Shown here: piece by piece, positions 6,389 to 12,439 of the stretch
Layout of the letters: every line of letters starts with the position of its first letter
How positions within the stretch are numbered: the first letter of the stretch is position 1
Assembly (NCBI GenBank): GCA_018817905.1
Contig: JAHISS010000023.1
Coordinates: 1-13,084, forward strand
DNA length: 13,084 bases
DNA from: Nanobdellota archaeon
GTDB lineage: Archaea > Nanobdellota > Nanobdellia > Pacearchaeales > GW2011-AR1
Direction: 5' to 3'
Notes under the pieces: model-generated
Database searches by the model: none
What the model saw: only the letters and a program-made list of their open reading frames with translations
Told to the model about the DNA's origin: nothing
Made by a program: the position numbers and the translations under genes

Positions 6389-6424
6389 AAAATTAAAAAA
6401 GAAAAATAAAAATAAAAAATAAAC
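6389..6424 (-). terminator. Oligo-U terminator after surface-protein paralog 2
   Basis: On the minus strand, just past the stop at 6436, the transcript would contain successive U runs (A-rich on the plus strand), as after paralog 1. It lies in the convergent gap with the protease gene. Confidence 0.45.
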
Positions 6425-6435
6425 AGGTTTAATTT

Positions 6436-6894
6436 TTAGACGCAAGGGTTTGTGCTTCTATAAAATATTCCGGATCCATCTACACAAGCATATGCCGTTG
6501 TTCCGTTACCAACAACTGCTGTGCTGTTACCGCCGATACCTAAGCTGCTTGCTTTAAGCGAACCACCAGAATATATGCCATCAGTACCGAGAACAAATGG
6601 AGCCATCAAGGAGATATTACTATTAACTTCAAAAGCACGGATATAACCTGTTTCTATAGAACTGCCACTTATTATAGTAGTATTTACACCAACGCTACTC
6701 ACAAGACTTTCAACCTCACAAACCCCGTCTTTTGTACATTCATTCGCATTCACAAATTCAGTTGAACTATAGCTTCCAATCGGCGTAGCTTTTCCAAGAA
6801 TCGGACTAAAATGCATAGAATCAAAACCAACAGAAACGATAATCGTAACCAAAGCCGCAACCACAACAGTAGTTAAAATATTCTTTTTATCCAT
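6436..6894 (-). CDS. N-terminally anchored surface protein, paralog 2
   Basis: A 152-residue protein whose first 60 residues (MDKKNILTTVVVAALVTIIV through CTKDGVCE) match paralog 1 at 1864-2598 with two differences. The remainder is unrelated: a Ser/Gly/Asn-rich, beta-prone repeat-like stretch (about 61-130, with phrases such as VSSVGVNTTIISGSS and GSLKASSLGIGG) and a terminal YACVDGSGIFYRSTNPCV cysteine pair. The start is taken at the ATG at 6894, five bases after the AGGAGG SD; a GTG at 6900 overlaps the SD. It is probably exported and held by the N-terminal helix, displaying a variable outer domain. It is transcribed divergently from Pop5 with a shared TATATATATATA region (6951-6962). Function unknown; adhesin or fibre-like decoration is an inference. 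Confidence 0.76.
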   Translation of the reverse strand: MDKKNILTTVVVAALVTIIVSVGFDSMHFSPILGKATPIGSYSSTEFVNANECTKDGVCEVESLVSSVGVNTTIISGSSIETGYIRAFEVNSNISLMAPFVLGTDGIYSGGSLKASSLGIGGNSTAVVGNGTTAYACVDGSGIFYRSTNPCV

Positions 6895-6914
6895 TTTCAC
6901 CTCCTTTCACGACT
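6715..6914 (-). repeat. 200-bp 5'-end repeat, copy 2 (partner 2419-2618)
   Basis: Gap-free near-identity with 2419-2618, covering the SD, the start codon and about 60 codons. The differences include three clustered at codons 3-4, next to the start, one that changes Q to H, and three at the 3' end of the shared part. Confidence 0.85.
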
Positions 6915-6949
6915 TTAGATTTCAAAACGAAATCACAATTTTTAGTGGG

Positions 6950-6962
6950 AATATATATATAT
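6950..6962. promoter_or_regulatory. Shared divergent TATA region (paralog 2 / Pop5)
   Basis: AATATATATATAT is symmetric enough to serve both strands. On the plus strand it lies 26 bp before the Pop5 ATG (6983), predicting a leaderless mRNA. On the minus strand it would give a leader of about 37 nt with a strong SD for paralog 2. Confidence 0.55.
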
Positions 6963-6982
6963 CTTTGTGTATTAAATAATCA

Positions 6983-7255
6983 ATGAAACTAAAAACAAAA
7001 CCCTCTGCAAAAATAAAGCGCCGTTATCTTCTGTTAGAAGCGAAAAATAAAAAAGAAATTGAAGAAGCAATCCTTGAATACATCGGCGTTCTTGGCTGGG
7101 CAAATGCATCGCCGGTTTTTGTCAAAACTTCTCCGAAAATTATCTTGTCAATAAACCGAAAAGAGCTAATCAATGTTCGGGCAGCTTTTGAACTTTCTCC
7201 GGATAAAATTAAAGTGATAAAAGTTTCTGGAACATTGAAAGGTCTCGGATTATAA
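6983..7255 (+). CDS. rnp2: RNase P protein component 2 (Pop5/Rnp2)
   Basis: A 90-residue protein matching archaeal Pop5, which pairs with Rpp30 and activates the catalytic domain of RNase P RNA in tRNA 5' maturation. Supporting features are the basic N-terminus, the RRYLLLEA first strand, the helix EIEEAILEYIGVLGWANASP, the central KTSPKIILSINRKELINVRAAF strand-helix unit (about 48-69) and the diagnostic C-terminal VSGTLKGL (81-88). It is somewhat shorter than the usual 110-140 residues, consistent with reduced DPANN proteins. No SD precedes the ATG, and TATA spacing implies a leaderless transcript. It is not in an operon with other translation genes here. Confidence 0.85.
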   Translation: MKLKTKPSAKIKRRYLLLEAKNKKEIEEAILEYIGVLGWANASPVFVKTSPKIILSINRKELINVRAAFELSPDKIKVIKVSGTLKGLGL

Positions 7256-7289
7256 GTATTTGCCAAATTAAATTCCATCGCCTAAAAAT

Positions 7290-7334
7290 AATCCAATTAT
7301 CCTTCAAGATTGGATTTGGGAGATAATCATTTTT
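7290..7334 (+). terminator. Hairpin plus T-run after Pop5
   Basis: AATCCAA (7290-7296) can pair with TTGGATT (7310-7316), or alternatively ATTATC (7296-7301) with GATAAT (7322-7327), followed by CATTTTT. The second arrangement matches the one after the XRE operon (5270-5307). Confidence 0.45.
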
Positions 7335-7342
7335 CTTCAGCG

Positions 7343-7370
7343 GAGAATCTTGACGAAGTCAGATTCGGAG
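7343..7370 (+). repeat. Intergenic repeat element copy B (hairpin GAATCT...AGATTC)
   Basis: A 28-nt element identical to 9291-9318 at 27 positions. It can fold as GAATCT, a bulged T, GAC, a GAA loop, GTC, AGATTC: nine base pairs. It lies between Pop5 and a pilin-like gene, both on the plus strand. Confidence 0.65.
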
Positions 7371-7391
7371 CCGTATTCAAATTTAACTTGA

Positions 7392-7407
7392 CCAAAACCT
7401 TTAATTA
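7392..7407 (+). promoter_or_regulatory. BRE/TATA for the pilin-like gene at 7429
   Basis: CCAAAACC followed by TTTAATTA, centred 25 bp before the ATG; leaderless transcript predicted. Confidence 0.5.
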
Positions 7408-7428
7408 TCTCACCAACTTTTTCCACTA

Positions 7429-7983
7429 ATGATAAAAAAAGGTAAAAAAGGACAAGGGCTTTTCGGCATGTCTTTCAGCGTAATCTTTTCAATCATTATA
7501 ATCATCTTCATCATCGCAGTTGCATTTTTTGCCATAAAACATTTTGTAGGTTTAAACAAATGCACGCAAGTTGGATTTTTCTACAAAGATTTTCAGGACG
7601 AAATCGAAAAGGCATGGACATCTGGAGGAAGATATGTTGGAGACTATGAAGGAACTTTGCCAAATTCAGGCCTGTTCGGAACAAAGCTCACAAAAGTTTG
7701 CTTTGGAAAACTAAATTCCCTAAATTCCGGAACATTTGAAACTATACGGCAAGAACTTCTCTATGATTTTAACGAAGACGGAACTGCAAACATTTTCCTT
7801 TACCCTGCAGAAGAAGCATGCGCTGGGCTAGAATCTTACACGTTAAAATGCAGAAACGGCAATTCAGAATGCATGACAACAGAAGAAAATTTCTTCTGCG
7901 TAGACATTGGTAAAAATGGAGAAGTCATAGTAAAACTTAACAAGAAGACAACAGACACGCTCGTCGAAGTCAGCGAGCCATAA
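7429..7983 (+). CDS. Pilin-like protein with class III-type leader (184 aa)
   Basis: The N-terminus MIKKGKKGQGLFGMSF is followed by a long hydrophobic helix (about 15-38), the architecture of type IV pilin-like precursors. A basic KKG directly before Q9 resembles the prepilin peptidase (EppA/PibD) site 'K-G|Q'. The extracytoplasmic part carries six cysteines (45, 91, 131, 141, 148, 157) and a DFNEDGTAN acidic loop, but I do not recognise a defined family. It shares its layout with the three proteins of the 9399-11374 operon, so the four probably belong to one surface assembly. The start is supported by a TATA 25 bp upstream (leaderless). It is separated from the operon by a Tat-exported protein gene. 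Confidence 0.75.
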   Translation: MIKKGKKGQGLFGMSFSVIFSIIIIIFIIAVAFFAIKHFVGLNKCTQVGFFYKDFQDEIEKAWTSGGRYVGDYEGTLPNSGLFGTKLTKVCFGKLNSLNSGTFETIRQELLYDFNEDGTANIFLYPAEEACAGLESYTLKCRNGNSECMTTEENFFCVDIGKNGEVIVKLNKKTTDTLVEVSEP

Positions 7984-8121
7984 TTGCTATTTTAGTTAAC
8001 TCTTACTGAATAAAATATCATCCACACAACCAAAATTTTCTGCATAACTCTTATCAATAAATTTATTCGTGGCATGCAAACTTTGCTATTTTCCAGGTTG
8101 TCCTTTCAGCGTAACCTAAAT

Positions 8122-8131
8122 TATTATAAAC
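8122..8131 (+). promoter_or_regulatory. TATA box for the Tat-exported protein
   Basis: TATTATAAAC with its core centred about 25 bp before the GTG at 8152. No SD is seen; leaderless initiation at GTG predicted. Confidence 0.5.
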
Positions 8132-8151
8132 TTTAATTCTTAAGAAATAAC

Positions 8152-8874
8152 GTGATAACAAGAAGGAAATTTTTAGGATTAGGTTCTTTGGCAGCAATTG
8201 GAGCAACTTTCCGAGGATGCGGAGTTCCGTTGGATACCATTGGCACGGGAGAGCTTGAGCAATTGATGCCAAATGGTTTTCAAGAAGAAGGGGAACCTTC
8301 AGAACCCGAAACATTCGAAGCAACGCTCAAAGCAACACAAAGCGCATTTGTCTCAGATCTTGAAAGAGACTTAATCTCTGCTCAAACTCATCCAGATATT
8401 TTAAGATTAACAGAAGGCAGTTCTAAAAAAACCTACCCTACTGAAGCAGTCCTTCTCCAATTCGACCTCAGGCCGTATTCAAATCACACAATTGACAGCG
8501 CTGTTCTTCGTTTGCACTTTGTGACTGGCCTGGACTTGGTAGACAATCCTCTTGATTTCACTGTGTCTCCAAACAACATTCCCTGGAGCACAAATACATT
8601 ATCTTACAGGAAACTTGAAGAAGAGGGATTCAAAAAATGGGGCGGTGATTATACCCCTGGCGGTGTTTACTTAGGAGAAATGAGGGATGGAATAGTAGAC
8701 ACCGACATAACAAATCTGACCGAATACCTTGCGAAAAATCCTGGAGAAAATCACGGGATAGTTTTATATCCCTGGGAAAGGAGTGGCGATTTAGTTTCTG
8801 CTACTTTCCACAGCCACAGGACAAGTCATCCGCCGACTCTTGAAATAAAAGGCAGAAAAATCCATAGCTTGTAA
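8152..8874 (+). CDS. Tat-exported DNRLRE/CBM96-like domain protein
   Basis: A 240-residue protein starting with GTG. MITRRKFLGLGSLAAIGA is a twin-arginine signal (R4-R5, K6, F7, L8) with a hydrophobic core; a cysteine at 23 (FRGC) may be an atypical lipobox. After a Glu/Pro-rich linker (about 33-55) comes one beta-sandwich domain of about 180 residues with the DNRLRE-like signature: AVLLQFDLRP (99-108), IDSAVLRLHF (114-123), an IPWSTNTLSY tryptophan block (143-152), VDTDITNLTEYL (182-193), HGIVLYP (201-207) and the closing HSHRTSHPPTLEI (220-232). Such domains are often carbohydrate-binding modules or wall-protein decorations. Being a single domain with no catalytic part, it probably binds glycans at the cell surface. 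Tat export implies folding in the cytoplasm, often with metal; the family is known to bind calcium. Confidence 0.8.
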   Translation: MITRRKFLGLGSLAAIGATFRGCGVPLDTIGTGELEQLMPNGFQEEGEPSEPETFEATLKATQSAFVSDLERDLISAQTHPDILRLTEGSSKKTYPTEAVLLQFDLRPYSNHTIDSAVLRLHFVTGLDLVDNPLDFTVSPNNIPWSTNTLSYRKLEEEGFKKWGGDYTPGGVYLGEMRDGIVDTDITNLTEYLAKNPGENHGIVLYPWERSGDLVSATFHSHRTSHPPTLEIKGRKIHSL

Positions 8875-8912
8875 CTTATTAATCAGTAGAATATATTTAA
8901 GTGATTAGTGCT

Positions 8913-8940
8913 ATTTCGGACTAACGAAATTCAATTTTTG
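8913..8940 (+). terminator. Hairpin and T-run after the Tat-exported protein gene
   Basis: A six-base-pair stem ATTTCG/CGAAAT with a GACTAA loop, then TCAATTTTTG. It lies about 40 bp after the stop codon. Confidence 0.45.
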
Positions 8941-9290
8941 CCATTGCAATCTCCTAAATAGCCAAATATTGTGTTTTTAATTTATCGTATATAAATCTTA
9001 AAAGAATAGCTTAAATAATTTCCACCACCCTCAGAATTAATAATAAAATCAATCGGGCGCATAAATTGGGTGGGCTGAGGTAACTTGCATGCAAGGTCAG
9101 ACGCACGCCAATAAACAAAAAGGCTAAATTTAAGGGTTATGATCCTCATAAGTTCAACATTTATTTTTTCATTAATTATCTTGGTCCGTTTTTGCATCAA
9201 TCACAATATTTAGTGCATTAAATTCCGCAATCCCTTAAATTAATATCAAATCCACCCTTATGGGACTTATGGCTTATCATTTTCGTTACA

Positions 9291-9318
9291 GAGAATCTTG
9301 ACGAAGGCAGATTCGGAG
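9291..9318 (+). repeat. Intergenic repeat element copy C
   Basis: Identical to 7343-7370 except for one base (GACGAAGGC instead of GACGAAGTC). The outer GAATCT/AGATTC stem is intact, and one inner pair is lost. It lies about 80 bp upstream of the pilin-like operon start, in the sense orientation. Confidence 0.65.
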
Positions 9319-9360
9319 TTAAATATTTCTAACAACTTGTTCCGAGCTAATTGGTCTCGC

Positions 9361-9377
9361 CGGGAAATCTTTATAAT
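9361..9377 (+). promoter_or_regulatory. BRE/TATA of the pilin-like operon
   Basis: CGGGAAATC (BRE-like) joined to TTTATAAT, centred 25 bp before the ATG at 9399. This sets the start at 9399 and predicts a leaderless operon mRNA. Confidence 0.6.
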
Positions 9378-9398
9378 CTCTTAAAGATTATTCATGAC

Positions 9399-10418
9399 AT
9401 GATAAATTCTAAAAGAGGTTATGAATTTAGTTTCTCCTGGCTGTTCGCGATTTTTATCGGAGCAGTTGTCATTTTTTTTGCAATCTACGCTGCAAGCCAA
9501 ATTGTCAAGACAAAACAATTCGAACAAGAATCTATCAGGGGAAAAAGAATAGGGATTTTGCTAACTCCACTGGAAACAGAACTTGAGCAGGGAAAATTTG
9601 GCACGCTTTTCATTCCTAATGATGACGAAACAATGCTTTTCGCCGATTGTTCTCCACCAACTTCGTCAAATCCATTTGGCTCGCAATACATTAGCACGTC
9701 GATAAAACCAACTTTTGGAGGAGAATGGGAGCCAGCAGAATCCCAAGGCGTTCAAAGCACATTCCACAACAAATACCTTTTCACTTCCCACCAAAACATC
9801 ACAGGAAAAGAAGAATTCTACGTCTTTTCAAAACCATTTAACCTTCCGTTCAAAATCGCAGATTTAACAATAGTTTGGTCTGACCAGGAAAAATACTGCT
9901 TTGACCTTGCTGGTGCAGTGCCCGAAATAAGGGAAGAACTTAAAGAACTCAACATGACAAACATTTTCATCAAGGGAGTTTCAGTTTGTCCAGAAGGAAG
10001 TATCAATGTTTGCTTCCAAGGCTCTTGTCCAATCAGAGTACATTCAACACCAGGAAAAGGAGTTGTAGAAAAACCTAGTGGAAAAAATTATTACATTGAA
10101 GCAATCGGAGATGACAAATTCGCTCTCCTCTACGCTGCAATTTTTTCAGACCCTGCTGTCTACAACTGTCAAGTAAAGCGGCTCATGGCTCATGCGTCAG
10201 AGCTTGCAACGATTTACACGGGAAAATCAGAAACAATCAGTTCAGAAAGTCCAACTGGCTGCAGTCGCCCACTACAAGACAAACTGAGAGATTACAAATT
10301 ATCTGCAAAAGAAATTATTAAAGACAGTGAAAACCCAAAATCAATTCAAGATGAAAATATTCATTCAAAAGCTCAGGAGGTAGAAAATGCAAATCCACCG
10401 AGATGCAGGATATTCTAA
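9399..10418 (+). CDS. Large pilin-like surface protein (339 aa), operon gene 1
   Basis: I start at the ATG at 9399, not an in-frame TTG at 9351, because the TATA at 9370-9377 points to initiation at 9399 and the class III-like leader then lies at the very N-terminus: MINSKRGYEFSFSWLF, with KRG|YE as a possible prepilin cleavage site, followed by a hydrophobic helix (about 11-36). The outer domain is about 300 residues with eight cysteines (84, 167, 197, 205, 210, 257, 288, 336), including the cluster SVCPEGSINVCFQGSCPI, and ends in a charged helical tail. I do not recognise a family. The gene overlaps the next one by 32 bases, so they are translationally coupled. It is probably the main scaffold or adhesin of a pilus-like or anchored surface complex. 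Confidence 0.78.
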   Translation: MINSKRGYEFSFSWLFAIFIGAVVIFFAIYAASQIVKTKQFEQESIRGKRIGILLTPLETELEQGKFGTLFIPNDDETMLFADCSPPTSSNPFGSQYISTSIKPTFGGEWEPAESQGVQSTFHNKYLFTSHQNITGKEEFYVFSKPFNLPFKIADLTIVWSDQEKYCFDLAGAVPEIREELKELNMTNIFIKGVSVCPEGSINVCFQGSCPIRVHSTPGKGVVEKPSGKNYYIEAIGDDKFALLYAAIFSDPAVYNCQVKRLMAHASELATIYTGKSETISSESPTGCSRPLQDKLRDYKLSAKEIIKDSENPKSIQDENIHSKAQEVENANPPRCRIF

Positions 10419-10875
10419 AAAAGGCCAGCTGAAAATTCAGCAGACAGCGTTTATGTTAGTCGGGCTTTTCATATTTTTCGCAATGGTAGCTATAGTTTAT
10501 TTTACTATTTCCATGAAAAGCTTGGAAGGCAGAGCTGAAGACCTGCGCGAAGAAGAAGCAAAGGAGCTTGCACGTCAGCTTTCAGGAACGCCAGAACTTG
10601 CATTCACAGCAGGAAGCGGTTGCTCGTCTTGCATAGATTACGACAAAGCACGCGAGCTTTCGGAATCGCTTGCTTACAAGAAATTCTGGAACTTAGATTA
10701 TTTAGTAATTGAAAGAATCTCTCCAGAGCCAAGAGAAGACTTAGTAATCATTGGAAATGTTGAACCAACTGGAACTAAAATTGCGTTTGTTGCTTTAGCA
10801 AGGTGGGACCGTGAAACCCAAGACTACAAATACGAGCTCGGAATAATCCACGCATTAGCAAAGATACCCGAGTAA
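10387..10875 (+). CDS. Pilin-like protein, operon gene 2 (162 aa)
   Basis: Begins inside the 3' end of the previous gene in another frame. A strong AGGAGGT SD (10375-10381) five bases before the ATG supports this start. The N-terminus MQIHRDAGYSKKGQLKIQQTAF is a class III-type leader (KKG|Q) followed by a hydrophobic helix (about 21-42). A helical, charged stretch (45-68) leads into a mixed domain with a single CSSC-like pair (C79, C82; GSGCSSCIDYDKA) that could be redox-active or a disulfide. A short acidic/aromatic segment, ARWDRETQDYKYELG, lies near the C-terminus. Unknown family; it probably assembles with its operon partners. Confidence 0.8.
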   Translation: MQIHRDAGYSKKGQLKIQQTAFMLVGLFIFFAMVAIVYFTISMKSLEGRAEDLREEEAKELARQLSGTPELAFTAGSGCSSCIDYDKARELSESLAYKKFWNLDYLVIERISPEPREDLVIIGNVEPTGTKIAFVALARWDRETQDYKYELGIIHALAKIPE

Positions 10876-10876
10876 A

Positions 10877-11374
10877 ATGAAAAGAAAAGCCCAAGAAGAA
10901 ATGGTTGGATTTGTTTTGATTATGTTAGTTGTAGCTGTGATTTTCGTTGTTTTCTTGGGGATTTATCTGAGGAAAAACGCAAATGCAGAACCAGTTGACA
11001 GCGTCGAAATCTCGCAGTTTCTTGAAGCAGCTTTTCAATACACTACAACCTGCCGAATAAGTGGCAACCTTCTTTCAGTAAAAGAATTAATCACAAGATG
11101 TCAGGAAGGGAAAGACTGCGTTGGAGAAAAAAGCTGTGATGTTTTGCGCGAAACTTTTATAGACTTAATTGAGTCAAGCTGGCGTTTTGAAGAAAACAGC
11201 CCGACAAAGGGCTATCAGTTAAGCATTGTAAAAGAGATAAACGGACCAGACGCAGTTTTAGACAATATGGGCGGTCCGACGACAATTGCCAAGCCACCTT
11301 CAACAGATATCATCAGAGCAGCAGAAAAACCCCTGCCAGGAGGAATCACACTTCGTCTTGAGATTTACTCTTGA
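10877..11374 (+). CDS. Pilin-like protein, operon gene 3 (165 aa)
   Basis: One base separates it from the stop of gene 2. MKRKAQEEMVGFVLIML resembles the archaeal pilin-like start 'K-(G/A)|Q-E-E-M-V-G-F', with cleavage likely before Q6 and a hydrophobic helix (about 9-31). The outer part has four cysteines (59, 75, 81, 87), three of them in TRCQEGKDCVGEKSCDV, and a Pro/Gly-rich C-terminal section. Many archaea carry this QEE-type membrane protein next to other pilin-like genes, but its role is not known. It has no good SD and relies on coupling to gene 2. It is the last gene of the operon; a long inverted repeat follows (11387-11456). Confidence 0.8.
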   Translation: MKRKAQEEMVGFVLIMLVVAVIFVVFLGIYLRKNANAEPVDSVEISQFLEAAFQYTTTCRISGNLLSVKELITRCQEGKDCVGEKSCDVLRETFIDLIESSWRFEENSPTKGYQLSIVKEINGPDAVLDNMGGPTTIAKPPSTDIIRAAEKPLPGGITLRLEIYS

Positions 11375-11464
11375 ATGTGAATCGCTGCTGTAAAGTCTAA
11401 TTCCTAATTTTATGATTAAATATTAGCATATAATTTTAAAAAAATAACTTTACAGCCAGCCATT

Positions 11465-11551
11465 GAATTAATAATAAATCAATCTGGATATGCTGATTGG
11501 ATTTGTGGATAACTATTTGGTTAGTTAAATCTGTTGTGGGCGGGGTAACTT
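11465..11551 (+). repeat. Copy of the AT-rich/GGCGGG intergenic element
   Basis: Starts GAATTAATAATAAATCAATC and ends GGGCGGGGTAACTTG. With small gaps it aligns along its length with the minus strand of 162-253, including a shared TTTG...ATAA...TATTTGG...TTAGTT middle. Confidence 0.5.
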
Positions 11552-11657
11552 GTCAAACATCAGTAATAGTCATCTGGTTTAACATAATTTCCAACGATAA
11601 AAACGATAAAAATGAGAAAACAGTTTTTCAGTTACTGTAAAGAGATATAGCTGAACA

Positions 11658-11900
11658 AAGGTTAATTGACATATGTGTAGGTTCATGACATTTGTTACCT
11701 TCTAAATAACAGTAATAAGAAATTAATCGAAGAGGTTATTGATTTTACTAATAATCAAATTGTAAAGGAAGAGCCCTGTAAAGATAATATCTCAGCATAT
11801 TGTGGTTTATTATTAATCTGTATTCGGTAAAATAATCAAAGCATTGTAATCTGTGAAAGGGTAACATTTCTGTTGGGCTTACACAAGGTTAATTGACATA
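11658..11900 (+). repeat. 16-bp direct repeat pair, 227 bp apart
   Basis: AAGGTTAATTGACATA occurs at 11658-11673 and again at 11885-11900. Function unknown. Confidence 0.6.
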
Positions 11901-11974
11901 AGTTTGGAGTAGGGGCAGTAGTTTATAGTTAATCGAAAAGAAATCTACGAGTAGAATATCGCTTCTGTTGTTGT

Positions 11975-12007
11975 GTTGTTGATAATGATTGTCTTTTGAT
12001 TTTATCT
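11975..12007 (-). repeat. 33-bp repeat, copy 2 (partner 1283-1315)
   Basis: Thirty of 33 bases match 1283-1315. It is located 76 bp past the stop codon of the minus-strand regulator gene, in the same relative orientation as copy 1. Confidence 0.55.
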
Positions 12008-12082
12008 AAATGTTCCAGAGTTTGGATTGAGTCGAATTAAATTGTGCTTGCAGCAAAACGAATTAATAACTGTAAAATTTAA

Positions 12083-12439
12083 CTACAACTTTATATGAAT
12101 GTGCATAGAATCAACAGCTAAAACCGGCTTCAAACGTTCTCTTTTTCCAGTTTTTTCAGAAATCATGTCAACAAATCCAAACTTGTCCAGCAACTTTATA
12201 TCATCACTCACAGATTTAAAATCTCTCCCAAGCAATTTTGCAAGTCCGTAAATCGACCCTGGCTTTTTTTTCTTAATTGTATGGAGCAATCTTGCCTTTT
12301 CATTGCTCAGCAACTTTCTCAAAACACCAAGACCTTCAAAGTCATAGTCCTTGCTTCCAGTAAACCTCCTAAGAATCGCATTAAACGTTCCACCCTCGTC
12401 GATAATTGTTATTTCTCTTGTTTTTGATTTATCTGCCAT
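12083..12439 (-). CDS. Winged-helix transcriptional regulator, HVO_A0114-like
   Basis: A 118-residue protein with a winged-helix domain: EKARLLHTIKKKKPGSIYGLAKLLGRDFKSVSDDIKLLDKFGFV (about 47-90) is helix 1, helix 2, the recognition helix with 'L-G-R-D-x-K-x-V', and the approach to the wing. A wing follows in EKTGKRERLKPVLAVDSMHIHI. The 'A-x-x-L-G-R-D-x-K-x-V-x-x-D-(I/L)-x-x-L' pattern is typical of HVO_A0114-type and related ArsR-like archaeal regulators. I use the ATG at 12439; in-frame GTGs at 12463 and 12460 would add up to eight residues. A minus-strand TATA (TATAAATA, 12528-12535) predicts a start near 12507 and a leader of 45-70 nt. It faces away from the S-layer gene, so it could regulate it, but that is only positional. 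Confidence 0.82.
   Translation of the reverse strand: MADKSKTREITIIDEGGTFNAILRRFTGSKDYDFEGLGVLRKLLSNEKARLLHTIKKKKPGSIYGLAKLLGRDFKSVSDDIKLLDKFGFVDMISEKTGKRERLKPVLAVDSMHIHIKL

Larger units (their letters stand above)
8875..9398 (+). other. Gene-free spacer with terminator-like hairpin and repeat element copy C
   Basis: No supported ORF. Contents in order are a hairpin ATTTCG/CGAAAT (8913-8930) followed by TTTTT (8935-8939), probably terminating the Tat-protein transcript; the AT-rich repeat GAATTAATAATAAAATCAAT (9034-9053) followed by GGCTGAGGTAACTTG; the perfect palindrome CTTGCATGCAAG (about 9083-9094) nested in a CTGA/TCAG pairing; TTATGATCCTCATAA (9137-9151); copy C of the GACGAAG element (9291-9318); and the promoter of the pilin-like operon (9361-9377). 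Confidence 0.5.
11375..12082. other. 0.7-kb gene-free region between convergent genes, rich in repeats
   Basis: No ORF with coding character. Contents are: inverted repeat GCTGTAAAGT (11387-11396) / ACTTTACAGC (11447-11456) spanning the end of the pilin operon; a repeat copy at 11465-11551 (AT-rich core plus GGGCGGGGTAACTTG) resembling 150-253 on the minus strand; the 16-bp direct repeat AAGGTTAATTGACATA at 11658-11673 and 11885-11900; and copy 2 of the 33-bp repeat (11975-12007). The length and repeats suggest an untranslated RNA, decayed mobile DNA or a rearrangement-prone spacer. Confidence 0.5.

Noticed and set aside
9351..9398. TTG start extending the large pilin-like protein by 16 residues
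   Set aside because: It overlaps the BRE/TATA of the operon and would bury the class III-type leader.
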